DNA of 64,000 bases from Nisaea acidiphila (lineage in GTDB: Bacteria; Pseudomonadota; Alphaproteobacteria; Thalassobaculales; Thalassobaculaceae). The notes below the pieces were generated by a model that saw only the letters and a program-made list of their open reading frames with translations, did not search any database and was not told the origin of the DNA. How positions within the stretch are numbered: the first letter of the stretch is position 1; every line of letters begins with the position of its first letter. This document shows positions 24,724 through 34,090 of this stretch, one piece after another. The stretch is taken from positions 4,682,002 through 4,746,001 of the forward strand of contig NZ_CP102480.1 of NCBI RefSeq assembly GCF_024662015.1, given 5' to 3'. A program made the translations under genes and the position numbers.

Positions 24724-25105
24724 GACATCTCCGGGATTTATTTGAGTTTTGAGAGAGGCGAGATCGCAAAATCTTAGGGGCAAAAAACCTCGGATGTCCG
24801 CCGAAAATCCGTCACGATTGCAATCGCCGCAAGGACATATCCGCCCGATGGTTTCTTCTCGCACTTGCAAAACACATCAACTGCGTGTTGGAATTAATTC
24901 CGCTGTCATGTGGACCGGCTCCAACGCGGCCCAGTATTCGTTCATGCAGAGCGACCGAGGCCAACACAAAAGCCGAGTAGCCGGAAGACGTGGCGGTGAA
25001 CAACGACCGGGATCAACGGGGGCGATCCCAGAATAAATGTCAGGGATTTGCAGACCGGGACAACCGGCCGTCGTTAACCGAAACGATAACAGGGTGGGTT
25101 TCAGG
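24724..25105. other. Divergent intergenic region metC / aapJ
   Basis: This 382-base spacer carries promoters for both genes. A perfect 12-bp palindrome GGAATTAATTCC lies at 24890-24901, directly after an inverted repeat AACAC (24871-24875) / GTGTT (24885-24889). They could be operators of an amino-acid-responsive or nitrogen-responsive regulator. No gene is seen. Confidence 0.45.
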
Positions 25106-26149
25106 ATGAAGAAACTGAGTCTTTTGGGCCTTGGCCTCGGCATGATGGCCAGCCTTGGCTTCACAGCCGAAATGGCGTCCGCGCAGAGCACGCTGGACAT
25201 CGTGAAGCAGCGCGGTCATCTCCGGTGCCAGGTTGGCACCCCGGCCAGCGGCTTCTACCAGCTCGACGAACAGGGTAACTGGTTCGGCAGCGACGTCTCG
25301 ATCTGCCGCGCGATCTCCGCGGCCATCTTCGACGATCCGTCGAAGGTCGAATTCCAGTCCGTCACCAGCGCCGTCCGCTTCACCGCGATGGCCAACGGTG
25401 AGTCCGACGTCCTTTCCCGGACGACGACTTGGACGCTGTTCCGCGACACGCAGCTGGGCCTCGACTTCACGACCGTCAACTTCTACGACGGCCAGGGCTT
25501 CATGGTGCCGAAGGATTCCGGCATCAATAGCGCTCTCGAGCTCGCAGGCGCGACGGTTTGCGTGCTGACCGGCACCACCACGGAACTGAACCTGACCGAC
25601 TACAGCCGGGCCAACAACCTGGAAATCGAGCCGGTCGTGTTCGAAGATTCCAACGTGCGTAACGACACCTATGCCAAGGGCGGTTGCGACGCGATGACCA
25701 ACGACAAGTCCGGTCTCGCTTCCAGCCGCGCCGCGTTCCCGGATCCGGGCGCGCACAAGATCCTGCCGGAAACGATCTCCAAGGAGCCGCTCGGCCCGGT
25801 CGTCCGTCAGAACGACTCCCAGTGGATGGACATCGTCAAGTGGACCGTGTTCGCTCTGGTTCAGGCTGAGGAAATGGGCATCAACAAGGCCAATGTCATG
25901 GACATGGTCGCCAGCCCGAAATCCCCGGAGATGGCCCGTATGCTCGGCGTCGAAGGTGACCTGAACAAGGGTCTGGGCCTCGAGAAGGACTGGGTTGTCC
26001 GCATCATCAAGCATGTCGGCAACTACGGCGAGATCTACGACGAGTACATGGGCACCAAAGGCAAGCTCGCCATCGGTATCCCGCGTGAGGGCAGCCAGAA
26101 CGCGCTGTGGACCGAAGGCGGCCTGATGTACTCCCCGCCGTTCCGGTAA
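25106..26149 (+). CDS. aapJ: General L-amino-acid ABC transporter, periplasmic binding protein
   Basis: The 347-residue protein has a signal peptide (about 1-26, ending MASAQ) and the AapJ/BztA-type solute-binding domain: TLDIVKQRGHLRCQVGTPASGFYQLDEQGNWFGSDVSICRAISAA..., SDVLSRTTTWTLFRDTQLGLDF and GGCDAMTNDKSGLASSRA. It binds glutamate, aspartate and other L-amino acids. The ATG at 25106 begins the signal peptide; the frame upstream is non-coding. A terminator-like hairpin separates it from aapQ, allowing excess binding protein. Confidence 0.93.
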   Translation: MKKLSLLGLGLGMMASLGFTAEMASAQSTLDIVKQRGHLRCQVGTPASGFYQLDEQGNWFGSDVSICRAISAAIFDDPSKVEFQSVTSAVRFTAMANGESDVLSRTTTWTLFRDTQLGLDFTTVNFYDGQGFMVPKDSGINSALELAGATVCVLTGTTTELNLTDYSRANNLEIEPVVFEDSNVRNDTYAKGGCDAMTNDKSGLASSRAAFPDPGAHKILPETISKEPLGPVVRQNDSQWMDIVKWTVFALVQAEEMGINKANVMDMVASPKSPEMARMLGVEGDLNKGLGLEKDWVVRIIKHVGNYGEIYDEYMGTKGKLAIGIPREGSQNALWTEGGLMYSPPFR

Positions 26150-26164
26150 GACATCCAAGACAGC

Positions 26165-26200
26165 AGGCCCGGCCAGGCAGTTGGCCGGGCCTCTGTTTTT
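26165..26200 (+). terminator. Intercistronic terminator aapJ-aapQ
   Basis: AGGCCCGGCCA (26165-26175) and TGGCCGGGCCT (26182-26192) form an 11-bp stem with a 6-base loop, followed by CTGTTTTT. It lies between the binding protein and the permeases, so it should attenuate read-through and keep AapJ in excess. Confidence 0.85.
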
Positions 26201-26233
26201 CTGGATCCTCTTCTCTCTAGCGGGGATGACTAT

Positions 26234-27436
26234 ATGGCTGTCGTTGACAGAGGGGCGTCAGGGCAGGGATCGTCGTTTTCGGAAATCGTAAACGACCAGC
26301 GCTACCGTTCCGTTTTCTATCAAATCGTTGTTGCCGTCGTCGTGATGTGGGCCGGGTGGTACCTGTTCTCGAACACGGCACATAATCTCGAAGCGCGCGG
26401 CATGAGCGCCGGCTTCGGCTTCCTCGGAAGCACTGCCGGATTCTCCATCGCATTCTCAGTCATCCCGTACGAGGCGGGTGACAGTTATCTGTGGGTGTAT
26501 CTGGTCGGGATCACCAACACGCTGCTTCTTGCGGTCGTCGCGATCATTTTCAGTACGCTGATCGGCTTCTTCGTCGGTGTCCTGCGGCTCTCCAAGAACT
26601 GGCTGATTTCACAGCTTGCGGCCTGGTATGTCGAGATCATCCGCAATACGCCGCTGCTGTTGCAGATTCTTTTCTGGTATCTCGCGGTTTTCGCGATCCT
26701 GCCGCGACCGAAACAAAGTATCGACGTCTTCGGGCTTGGCATTTTCGAGCTGAACAACCGCGGTTTCTATTTTCCCGCTCCGGTCCTGGGAGAGCTGTTC
26801 TGGCTCACGATGGCGACCCTGTTGGCCGCGATCGTCGTGGCCTACGGTATCGCGGTCTGGGCGAAGAAGCGGCAGAACGATACCGGTGAGCGGTTTCCGG
26901 TCTTCTGGACTGCGGTTGGGATTGTCTTCGGCGCGCCGCTGGTGATGTTCGTCATCACCGGATCGCCGCTGGAGTGGGATATCCCGGCCCTGAAGGGCTT
27001 CAACTTCAGGGGAGGCGGATCTGTTCCGCCGGCCTTCTGCGCGGTCTTTATCGCACTCGTCGTCTATCATGCCTGCTACGTCGCGGAAATGGTGCGCGCC
27101 GGGATTCTGTCGGTCAGCCACGGTCAGACCGAAGCGTCCTATTCGCTTGGCCTGAAACCGGGACTGACATTGCGTCTGGTGATCATTCCGCAGGCCATGC
27201 GGGCCATCGTTCCGCCGCTGATCAGTCTCTGGATGAACGTGGTGAAGAACTCTTCCCTGGCCATCGCGGTCGGCTATCCGGATCTGGTGGCGGTCTTCAT
27301 GCAGACTTCGCTCAACCAGTCCGGCCATGCCATCGAGATCGTCGCCATGGTGATGCTGTTCTATATGACGGTCAGCCTGACGATTTCCGGGGCGCTGAAC
27401 TACTACAACAAGCTCGTTCAGCTGAAGGAGCGGTAA
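26234..27436 (+). CDS. aapQ: General L-amino-acid ABC transporter permease AapQ
   Basis: This 400-residue inner-membrane permease of the HisM family is longer than usual and carries the AapQ-typical insert with extra helices. It has NTLLLAVVAIIFSTLIGFFVGVLRLS, the AWYVEIIRNTPLLLQILFWY segment, and the EAA-like loop VSHGQTEASYSLGLKPGLTLRLVIIPQAMRAIVPPL near 300-340. It forms the translocation pore with AapM. It begins 34 bases after the hairpin that follows aapJ, and aapM starts three bases after its stop. Confidence 0.93.
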   Translation: MAVVDRGASGQGSSFSEIVNDQRYRSVFYQIVVAVVVMWAGWYLFSNTAHNLEARGMSAGFGFLGSTAGFSIAFSVIPYEAGDSYLWVYLVGITNTLLLAVVAIIFSTLIGFFVGVLRLSKNWLISQLAAWYVEIIRNTPLLLQILFWYLAVFAILPRPKQSIDVFGLGIFELNNRGFYFPAPVLGELFWLTMATLLAAIVVAYGIAVWAKKRQNDTGERFPVFWTAVGIVFGAPLVMFVITGSPLEWDIPALKGFNFRGGGSVPPAFCAVFIALVVYHACYVAEMVRAGILSVSHGQTEASYSLGLKPGLTLRLVIIPQAMRAIVPPLISLWMNVVKNSSLAIAVGYPDLVAVFMQTSLNQSGHAIEIVAMVMLFYMTVSLTISGALNYYNKLVQLKER

Positions 27437-27439
27437 GCC

Positions 27440-28795
27440 ATGACAAATCTTGACGCATCCGCCTCCGAAGTAACGTTCAAACCGAAGCCGAGCCTGCCGC
27501 CGCCGCCGAACACCGTTGGCGTCGTCGGCTGGGTCCGCAAGAACCTGTTCAGCAGCCCGCTGAACAGCGTTCTCACCCTTCTGTCGCTCTATGTGATCTG
27601 GGTCGTGGTTTCGAACACTGTCGAGTGGGCTTTCATCAACGCCGTCTGGGAAGCCGAATCCCGCCGGGAATGTCTCGACAAGGTCGGACTCTCGGGCGCC
27701 TGCTGGGCCGGTGTCTCGCACTGGATGAAGAATTTCATCTACGGGCGCTATCCGGATGACGAAATCTGGCGGGTCAATCTGGCCTTCGGAACGCTCATCG
27801 TCTGGATGGCACCGTTCTGGTTTCCGCGGGTCACGGGCAAGATGGCTATCGGCGCCTCGGCGATCATCATTTCCCCGTTCCTGCTCGGCTATCTCTTTGC
27901 CGGGGGCGAGAAGGGGCTGTTCCTGCAGCTGATGGTCTCCGTTGCGATTGCCTCCTTCATCTTCTCCTGGGCGCATGTCCTGCTGTGCCTGTCCACGGGG
28001 CGTTCGCTCTGGGACACGATCGTCAATGTCTCGGGCTTCGCCTCCAAGGCGGACAATGTCCAGAAGTACCCGGTGATCGGCGCGTTCGTGGTGCTGCTCG
28101 TCGCGGTCTTCGCATGGCAGTCGGGTTGGCAGCTCGAGGGGCAGTCGACCAATCTCTGGGGCGGCCTGTTCGTCACCCTGGTGATTTCCGGCATCGGGAT
28201 CGCGGTCTCCTTGCCGGCGGGTATCGTGCTGGCACTCGGACGGCGTTCGAAGATGCCGATCATCCGTGTGTTCTGCGTGGCCTTCATTGAGCTGTTCCGC
28301 TCGGTGCCGCTGATCACCGTGCTCTTCATGGCGGTGACGATGGTTCCGTTGTTCCTGCCGGAGCAGATCAATCCGGTGAAGATCGTTCAGGCGATCATCG
28401 CGGTCTGCATCTTTTCCTCGGCCTATATGGCGGAAACGGTGCGCGGAGGGCTGCAGGCAATTCCGAAGGGACAGTACGAGGCCGCTCAGGCCCTTGGGTT
28501 GAACTATTGGAAGATGATGACCCTCATCGTCATGCCACAGGCGCTGAAGCTGATGATCCCGAATATCGTCGGCAGCTTCATCGGGCTCCTGAAGGATACG
28601 ACCCTGGTCTCCATCGTCGGCCTCTACGACCTTCTGCTGATGCTGAAGGCCGTCAGCCTGAACCCGCAATGGAACGGTCTGCACACAGAACCGCTCTTCT
28701 TCGGTGCCTGTCTGTTCTTCGTCCTCTGTTTCATCATGTCGAAATACAGCCAGCACCTCGAACGCACGCTCGGAGCAGGGCAGGTCCGGAAGTAA
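27440..28795 (+). CDS. aapM: General L-amino-acid ABC transporter permease AapM
   Basis: This 451-residue inner-membrane protein has a Pro-rich cytoplasmic N-terminus and several extra hydrophobic segments before the core permease domain (about 235-445). Family marks are VTLVISGIGIAVSLPAGIVLALGRRSKMPIIR, AFIELFRSVPLITVLFM, and the EAA loop AIPKGQYEAAQALGLNYWKMMTLIVMPQALKLMIPNI. It pairs with AapQ. Gene order J-Q-M-P is the canonical Aap operon. Confidence 0.93.
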   Translation: MTNLDASASEVTFKPKPSLPPPPNTVGVVGWVRKNLFSSPLNSVLTLLSLYVIWVVVSNTVEWAFINAVWEAESRRECLDKVGLSGACWAGVSHWMKNFIYGRYPDDEIWRVNLAFGTLIVWMAPFWFPRVTGKMAIGASAIIISPFLLGYLFAGGEKGLFLQLMVSVAIASFIFSWAHVLLCLSTGRSLWDTIVNVSGFASKADNVQKYPVIGAFVVLLVAVFAWQSGWQLEGQSTNLWGGLFVTLVISGIGIAVSLPAGIVLALGRRSKMPIIRVFCVAFIELFRSVPLITVLFMAVTMVPLFLPEQINPVKIVQAIIAVCIFSSAYMAETVRGGLQAIPKGQYEAAQALGLNYWKMMTLIVMPQALKLMIPNIVGSFIGLLKDTTLVSIVGLYDLLLMLKAVSLNPQWNGLHTEPLFFGACLFFVLCFIMSKYSQHLERTLGAGQVRK

Positions 28796-28846
28796 TTCCG
28801 GGCCTCCCGGCCACCGACGCAGCGCATCGAACAAGGAGTAAAGAAC

Positions 28847-29638
28847 ATGAGCATGGACGCTCAGGTTGAAACCATCTCCCCACACAAGTCGACCAAAGGT
28901 GACGAGGTCGTCATCGAACTTCTCGGGGTGAACAAGTGGTACGGAGAGTTCCACGTCCTGAAGGACATCAATCTCTCCGTCTATCAGGGCGAGAAGATCG
29001 TCATCTGCGGCCCGTCCGGTTCCGGCAAGTCGACGCTCATCCGGTGCATCAACCGTCTGGAAGAGCATCAGGGCGGAGATATCATCGTCAACGGGGTGAC
29101 CCTGGACAATAACCTGAAGAACATCGACGCGATCCGCAGCGATGTCGGCATGGTGTTCCAGAGCTTCAACCTGTTCCCGCACCTGACGGTGCTGGAGAAC
29201 TGCACGCTGGCGCCGATCTGGGTCAAGCAGACGCCGAAGGCCGAAGCAGAGGACCGCGCGATGGAGTTTCTCCGTCGGGTGAAGATCCCTGAGCAGGCCG
29301 GGAAGTATCCGGGGCAGCTTTCCGGCGGTCAGCAGCAGCGCGTGGCGATCGCCCGTTCGCTCTGCATGAACCCGCAGATCATGCTGTTCGACGAGCCGAC
29401 ATCGGCGCTCGATCCGGAAATGATTTCCGAAGTGCTCGACGTGATGGTCGAACTCGCCGACAGCGGCATGACCATGCTCGTGGTGACCCACGAAATGGGC
29501 TTCGCCAAGCGTGTCGCCGATCGGGTGATCTTCATGGATTACGGTGAGATCGTCGAGCAGAACACGCCGGAGGAGTTCTTCACCAATCCGCGGTCCGACC
29601 GGACCAAGCTGTTCCTGAGCCAGATCCTGGCGCACTAA
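28847..29638 (+). CDS. aapP: General L-amino-acid ABC transporter ATPase AapP
   Basis: This 263-residue cytoplasmic ATPase has Walker [10 protein letters not shown] (about 55-63), Q-loop [14 protein letters not shown], signature [15 protein letters not shown], Walker [15 protein letters not shown] and H-loop VTHEM. The ATG at 28847 has AAGGAG upstream; a second ATG two codons later is possible. It powers the AapJQM uptake complex. Confidence 0.94.
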   Translation: MSMDAQVETISPHKSTKGDEVVIELLGVNKWYGEFHVLKDINLSVYQGEKIVICGPSGSGKSTLIRCINRLEEHQGGDIIVNGVTLDNNLKNIDAIRSDVGMVFQSFNLFPHLTVLENCTLAPIWVKQTPKAEAEDRAMEFLRRVKIPEQAGKYPGQLSGGQQQRVAIARSLCMNPQIMLFDEPTSALDPEMISEVLDVMVELADSGMTMLVVTHEMGFAKRVADRVIFMDYGEIVEQNTPEEFFTNPRSDRTKLFLSQILAH

Positions 29639-29680
29639 GGAAACCGCTAGTGGGGGGACGGAGGGGGACCCCTAGGGAGG

Positions 29681-29712
29681 AGGGCGCGTCGCAAGAGATC
29701 GCACGCGCCCTT
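29681..29712 (+). terminator. Terminator of the aap operon
   Basis: AGGGCGCGT (29681-29689) pairs with ACGCGCCCT (29703-29711) across a 13-base loop, followed by TCGTCTATT. It lies between aapP and the convergent double-GNAT gene. The T-tract is poor, so confidence is moderate. Confidence 0.5.
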
Positions 29713-29715
29713 CGT

Positions 29716-30786
29716 CTATTCCTGCCTCTTTGTCAGATCGGGCAGTGTGGCCAAACCCGCCGCATCCCGGTAAAGGCTGTCGGCTGCATGACCGCGATCC
29801 GCTTCGGCCGGCGGCGCGGAGAACCCGGCATCGCGCGGATCGGGAAGGATCTCCGTTTCCCGGGCGACAGGTACGAATCCAGCGCGCATATAGTTCCCGA
29901 TGGCGCGCGGATGATCCAGATCGCAAGTATGTACCCAGACCCGTTCAGTCTCCGGGCCCCAGGCGAGATCGATGGCCGCGTCGATGAAATACCGGCCGAG
30001 CCCGAGCCCGATGAAGTCCGGCAGCAATCCGAAATAGGAAAGCTCGGTCTCCTTGCCGTCGGCGGAGCGTTCCAGCTCGCAATATCCCGCCGGCTCGCCG
30101 TCGACCCGGAGCAGATGATACTCGGCGCCCTCTCGCGATAGCGTCTGGGCCAGGCTCTCGTCATCCATGATCCTGCGGGAAACCCAGAACCAGTCTCCGC
30201 CGACGCCGTCATAGAGATAGCGATAGAAGCGGGTCGTCGGGATGCCGATACGTTCCAGCGTCACCGTGCGACCGGTTTCCGGCGGCCGCGCTTTCGCCCG
30301 GTCAGGAGGTGTTTTCATTTCCAGATGGATGACCTGGGTGCTCACCGCTCCGATTTTCCAGTCGGGAACCGGACGGAAGCGCTTGGCCATCACCAGACGG
30401 TCTTCCTCGACGTAACCGAGCCGCTCGTAGAAGGCTTTGACCTTGCTGTTGGTGGAGCGGATCATGAGCTGCGCCTTGCCGACGCCCCGGCCGATCAGCC
30501 AGTTCTCCGCAGCGCCCATGATTTCGCGGCCATGGCCGCCACCGTGGATCGCGGGATCTACGCCGACGTAATAATACCAGCCCCGGTGCCCGTCATGCCC
30601 CACCATGGCGGCCGCAGCCAGTCTGTCGCCGTCGAAGCCAAGCAGGATCTCGGCATTCACGCTTCGCTGGCAGAAACGGATGTCTTCGTAAGGGTCGTTA
30701 TGCGGGACCGTGAGACCGGCCGCGTTCCAAAGCGCGACGACGGCGGGTGTGTCGCCATCGGCGATCGGTCGGATATCCAGTGCCAT
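29716..30786 (-). CDS. Double-domain GNAT acetyltransferase
   Basis: The 356-residue protein carries two GNAT N-acetyltransferase domains. The N-terminal one (about 3-140) has VGVDPAIHGGGHGREIMGAAENWLIGRGVGKAQLMIRSTNSKVKAFYERLGY, the acetyl-CoA loop of YpeA-type enzymes. The C-terminal one (about 170-320) has LSYFGLLPDFIGLGLGRYFIDAAI and NYMRAGFVPVARE, where GLGLGR is the pyrophosphate-binding loop. Substrates are unknown. It is the last gene of an operon with cysteine synthase and mercaptopyruvate sulfurtransferase (15-base gap), so a thiol or amino-acid substrate is plausible. Confidence 0.8.
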   Translation of the reverse strand: MALDIRPIADGDTPAVVALWNAAGLTVPHNDPYEDIRFCQRSVNAEILLGFDGDRLAAAAMVGHDGHRGWYYYVGVDPAIHGGGHGREIMGAAENWLIGRGVGKAQLMIRSTNSKVKAFYERLGYVEEDRLVMAKRFRPVPDWKIGAVSTQVIHLEMKTPPDRAKARPPETGRTVTLERIGIPTTRFYRYLYDGVGGDWFWVSRRIMDDESLAQTLSREGAEYHLLRVDGEPAGYCELERSADGKETELSYFGLLPDFIGLGLGRYFIDAAIDLAWGPETERVWVHTCDLDHPRAIGNYMRAGFVPVARETEILPDPRDAGFSAPPAEADRGHAADSLYRDAAGLATLPDLTKRQE

Positions 30787-30801
30787 TTGTCCTTACCCGT
30801 T

Positions 30802-31656
30802 TCAGCCGGCTTCGACGGGCGTCTCCGGATGGCCGCCCCATTCGCTCCAGGAGCCGTCATAGACAGCGACGTCTTCCTTGCCGAGCAGATAGAGACCGAG
30901 CGACAGGACGCAGGCCGTAACACCGGAGCCGCATGTGGTCGCGGCCGGCTGGGACAGGTCGAGACCGAGATCGTCCACAAAACGTTTCTTCAGTTCGTCC
31001 GCCGGGAGCAGGGTCTTGTCGGCTGCGAGCAGATTGCCGAATGGCAGGCTCAGGCTCCCAGGGATATGGCCGCTGCGCAGTCCGGCGCGAGGTTCCGGGG
31101 CGGTACCCGCATAGCGCTCGGCCGCGCGGGCATCGATCACGACGCGTTCCCGGCTTTCGATATTGCCGAGCAAAGCAGGAACGTCGGTAACGAGTTCAGG
31201 GCGGAAACTCGCGGAGAAAATGGCGGCGGGCAGGCTTTCCGTTCCGCTCGAGACGGAGCGGCTTTCCGCGAGCCATTTCGGAAGCCCTCCGTTAAGAACG
31301 GAGACCCGATCGTGCCCGAAGAGCCGGAACATCCACCAGACGCGGGCGGCGCTCATCATCCCATAGGCGTCGTACACGACGACGTGGTCGCCGCTTGAAA
31401 TTCCGAGCACCCCAACCTTGGACGCGAAAGTCTCCGCGTCCGGGATCATATGGGGCAGGGGATTGGATGGATCCTTTACATCGTCGATGTCGAAACGGAC
31501 CGCTCCGGGAATATGCTTCTCGCGATATTCCTCGTCGGCGTTCCGATCGACATTCGGCAAGTGATAGCTCGCATCGAGAATCTTGACGGATGTGTTGTCG
31601 AGATTTGCTGCCAGCCACTCGGTCGAAACGAGAGCCTGCGGGTTCACGTAATCCAT
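30802..31656 (-). CDS. sseA: 3-mercaptopyruvate sulfurtransferase
   Basis: This 284-residue tandem-rhodanese enzyme has an inactive N-terminal domain and a catalytic C-terminal domain with the active-site loop CGSGVTA (Cys242), the mercaptopyruvate-type signature. SGHIPGSLSLPFGNLL and YDGSWSEWG are standard segments. It transfers sulfur from 3-mercaptopyruvate to thiols or cyanide. The ATG at 31656 follows GGGAGG and is preferred to the in-frame ATG at 31692, which would lie inside the upstream cysteine synthase gene. It is co-transcribed with that gene (23-base gap). Confidence 0.92.
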   Translation of the reverse strand: MDYVNPQALVSTEWLAANLDNTSVKILDASYHLPNVDRNADEEYREKHIPGAVRFDIDDVKDPSNPLPHMIPDAETFASKVGVLGISSGDHVVVYDAYGMMSAARVWWMFRLFGHDRVSVLNGGLPKWLAESRSVSSGTESLPAAIFSASFRPELVTDVPALLGNIESRERVVIDARAAERYAGTAPEPRAGLRSGHIPGSLSLPFGNLLAADKTLLPADELKKRFVDDLGLDLSQPAATTCGSGVTACVLSLGLYLLGKEDVAVYDGSWSEWGGHPETPVEAG

Positions 31657-31679
31657 CTTTTCCTCCCAGGGCGGTGCGT

Positions 31680-32681
31680 CTATTCGAGCCAATACGGCGT
31701 CGGCAGGCCTTTTTCCTTCAGGAAGGCCGGATTGAAGATTTTCGTCTGGTAGCGGTGCCCCCAGTCGCAGAGCACAGTGACGATGGTGTGGCCCGGACCC
31801 ATCTTGTTCGCCAGCTTCACGGCGCCGGCGACATTGATTCCGGTCGACCCGCCCATGCAGAGGCCCTCTTCCATCAACAGCTTGAAGATCACATCAAGCG
31901 CTTCCTCGTCTGTAACCTGGAACGGTTCGTCGACCGTGATGCCTTCCAGATTCGCGGTGATCCGGCCCTGGCCGATACCTTCGGTAATGGAACCGCCTTC
32001 GGACTTCAGCTCGCCATGGGCGTAGTAATTGAAGATTGCGGAGCCCATCGGATCGGCGAGGCCGATCTTGATGTCGGGATTGCGTTCCTTCAGCGCCAAG
32101 CTGACGCCGCCGATCGTCCCGCCGCTTCCGACCGAGCAGATGAAGCCGTCGACCTTGCCGTCGGTCTGATCCCAGATCTCCGGTCCAGTCGTCTCATAGT
32201 GGCCTTTGCGGTTGGCGACATTGTCGAACTGGTTCGCCCAGATCGCGCCACTCGGCTCGCTGGCGGCGATTTCCTCGGCAAGGCGGCCGGAATAACGGAC
32301 GTAGTTGTTCGGGTCCTTGTAGGGAACGGCCGGGACGAGACGAAGATCCGCGCCGACGAGACGTAGCATGTCCTTCTTTTCCTGGCTCTGGGTCTCCGGC
32401 ATGACGATGACCGAGCGGTAGCCGAGCGCGTTGCCGACAAGGGCGAGGCCGATGCCGGTATTTCCGGCGGTGCCTTCGACAATGACGCCGCCGGGGCGGA
32501 GCGCGCCGCGTTCTTCGGCGTCACGGATAATTGCAAGCGCCGCGCGATCCTTCACGGACCCGCCTGGATTGAGAAATTCGGCCTTGCCGAGAATCGTGCA
32601 GCCGGTTTCCTCCGACGCGCGCTTCAATTTGATCAGCGGGGTATTGCCGATCGTACCTACGAAGCCATCGCGAATTTGCAT
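31680..32681 (-). CDS. cysK: Cysteine synthase
   Basis: This 333-residue fold-type II PLP enzyme has the PLP lysine Lys44 in LNPGGSVKDRAA, the substrate loop EGTAGNTGIGLA and the phosphate loop GSGGTIGG. It would make cysteine from O-acetylserine and sulfide. The family also includes cysteine synthase A and CBS-like enzymes; GTAGNTG and the long C-terminus resemble the CysK2/Cys-type group. The ATG at 32681 (MQIRDG) has GGAGAAGAAG before it. It is the first gene of the cysK-sseA-GNAT operon. Confidence 0.88.
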   Translation of the reverse strand: MQIRDGFVGTIGNTPLIKLKRASEETGCTILGKAEFLNPGGSVKDRAALAIIRDAEERGALRPGGVIVEGTAGNTGIGLALVGNALGYRSVIVMPETQSQEKKDMLRLVGADLRLVPAVPYKDPNNYVRYSGRLAEEIAASEPSGAIWANQFDNVANRKGHYETTGPEIWDQTDGKVDGFICSVGSGGTIGGVSLALKERNPDIKIGLADPMGSAIFNYYAHGELKSEGGSITEGIGQGRITANLEGITVDEPFQVTDEEALDVIFKLLMEEGLCMGGSTGINVAGAVKLANKMGPGHTIVTVLCDWGHRYQTKIFNPAFLKEKGLPTPYWLE

Positions 32682-32785
32682 TCTTCTTCTCCGCTCTCGC
32701 ATACGGGTGATTGCCGGACGAACTTAGTGATCCGGTCTTATGGTTACCAGTGCGTTCCCGCACGTCGGTGCGGATCGCGCGGAAT

Positions 32786-33355
32786 TCACCGTTTCTGATC
32801 GAGCACAGATTGCCGCAAGGCAGGGCCGGCCAGGCGGTAGAGGATTTTGTCGCTCTTCAGAAGCGGGCCGAGTTTCTCGTAGAAAGCGACCGCCTTTTCG
32901 TTCCAAGGATCGGCGGTCCAGTCGATCTGGGCAACGTTCGTTTCATCCGCGAGGCGGAGCAATTCGCCCATAAGCGCGGCTCCGACGCCGGAGGAGCGCG
33001 CTTTCCGCGTTACGAAAAGATCCTGGATGAAAAAACTTCGCTGACAGCTGGCGAAGGCGAAGACCTCCGTATAGGCAAGGAAGCCGCTTACCGTTCCCAT
33101 GGTCTCCGAGACCAGGATTTTCAGATTGCTCTCACGCTCAAAAAGTTCGGCGGTCATGACATGGGCCATGTAGGAGCGCTGATTGCGCGCCGGCAAACCA
33201 TAGAAAGCCAAGAGTTCCTGGGCGAGGAGCGCAAGCGAATCGACATCGTCTGGCTGCGCCTCGCGAACGGCTATTTGACCGTTTCCTGAGCTTTCATCCG
33301 CGGTCCTATCCAGGTCGCGAAGCGCCGAAGGTGGCGGGAAGGTATCTGCGCTCAT
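32786..33355 (-). CDS. GNAT acetyltransferase (diamine acetyltransferase-like)
   Basis: This 189-residue protein has a GNAT domain at about 30-180 with DLFVTRKARSSGVGAALMGELLRLADE, where RSSGVGAAL is the acetyl-CoA loop, and DWTADPWNEKAVAFYEKLG. The pattern FFIQDLFV and NEKAVAFYEKLG resembles spermidine/diamine acetyltransferases. The ATG at 33355 is chosen because residues upstream to 33433 look non-conserved. It is probably monocistronic, upstream of the cysK operon on the same strand. Confidence 0.75.
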   Translation of the reverse strand: MSADTFPPPSALRDLDRTADESSGNGQIAVREAQPDDVDSLALLAQELLAFYGLPARNQRSYMAHVMTAELFERESNLKILVSETMGTVSGFLAYTEVFAFASCQRSFFIQDLFVTRKARSSGVGAALMGELLRLADETNVAQIDWTADPWNEKAVAFYEKLGPLLKSDKILYRLAGPALRQSVLDQKR

Positions 33356-33571
33356 CTGCGTACCTGGGTCGATATATCCGTGGGCATGGCCCAGTTGAAG
33401 ATCGACCTTGGCCGCCCCATTGGCCGCTGTCAATTTAACGCCGGAAATTTAAAGGGAAAACCGATCTAAATGGCTTATTGCGACTGTTCAGCCGCATCGA
33501 ACGGAGCGGCACTCACGAAGTAGGTGTGTTAGGCTCGCGCTCAAATCCGCCTTTGGCACGGGGACCGGAAA

Positions 33572-34090
33572 GTGGCGAAGTCTCTGATTCTCCTACGGCA
33601 TGCCAAGTCCAGCTGGAGCCGGCCGGGACTGGACGATTTCGACCGTCCGCTGAACAGGCGCGGCGAGCGTGCGGCGCACGTGATCGGACTGTTTCTGAAA
33701 CAGGAAAACGTCGCGCCCGACCTTGTCCTTTGTTCCGCCGCAAAGAGAACCCTGCAAACCTGGGAGGCCATTCGGCCCAACCTTCCGCAGAGTACGGCGT
33801 TTGAGGAAACGGCCGCGATATACGAGGCGGGAATCGGTCAGCTTTACAAGACGCTCTCCGAGGTCAGCGACAATGCCGGCACGATCCTGATGATCGGACA
33901 TAATCCGGGTCTCGAGCGGCTGACGGCCTCTCTCTGTCAAGGGCAGGCGGGCGAACAGATGGCGCGCGTTCTGGAGAAGTTTCCGACCGGTGCGCTCGCG
34001 CTTATCGACCTACGGATCGAATCGTGGTCGGCGATAGCCCCCGGTATCGGAACATTGACCCGATTTGTGACGCCGAAGGAACTTGTATGA
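33572..34090 (+). CDS. SixA-type phosphohistidine phosphatase
   Basis: This 172-residue histidine-phosphatase-family protein has the catalytic LLRHAKSSW (8-16, His10), SAAKRTLQTWE and MIGHNPGLE (second His). SixA-type enzymes dephosphorylate phosphohistidine in HPt or PTS-type proteins. The start is a GTG at 33572. The gene ends in ATGA with the CYTH-CHAD gene, so the pair is translationally coupled. Confidence 0.88.
   Translation: MAKSLILLRHAKSSWSRPGLDDFDRPLNRRGERAAHVIGLFLKQENVAPDLVLCSAAKRTLQTWEAIRPNLPQSTAFEETAAIYEAGIGQLYKTLSEVSDNAGTILMIGHNPGLERLTASLCQGQAGEQMARVLEKFPTGALALIDLRIESWSAIAPGIGTLTRFVTPKELV

Noticed and set aside
26609..29635. 1008-codon open frame on the minus strand
   Set aside because: It lies opposite aapQ-aapM-aapP and has no recognisable domain; His/Arg/Asp-rich composition is typical of an antisense shadow.
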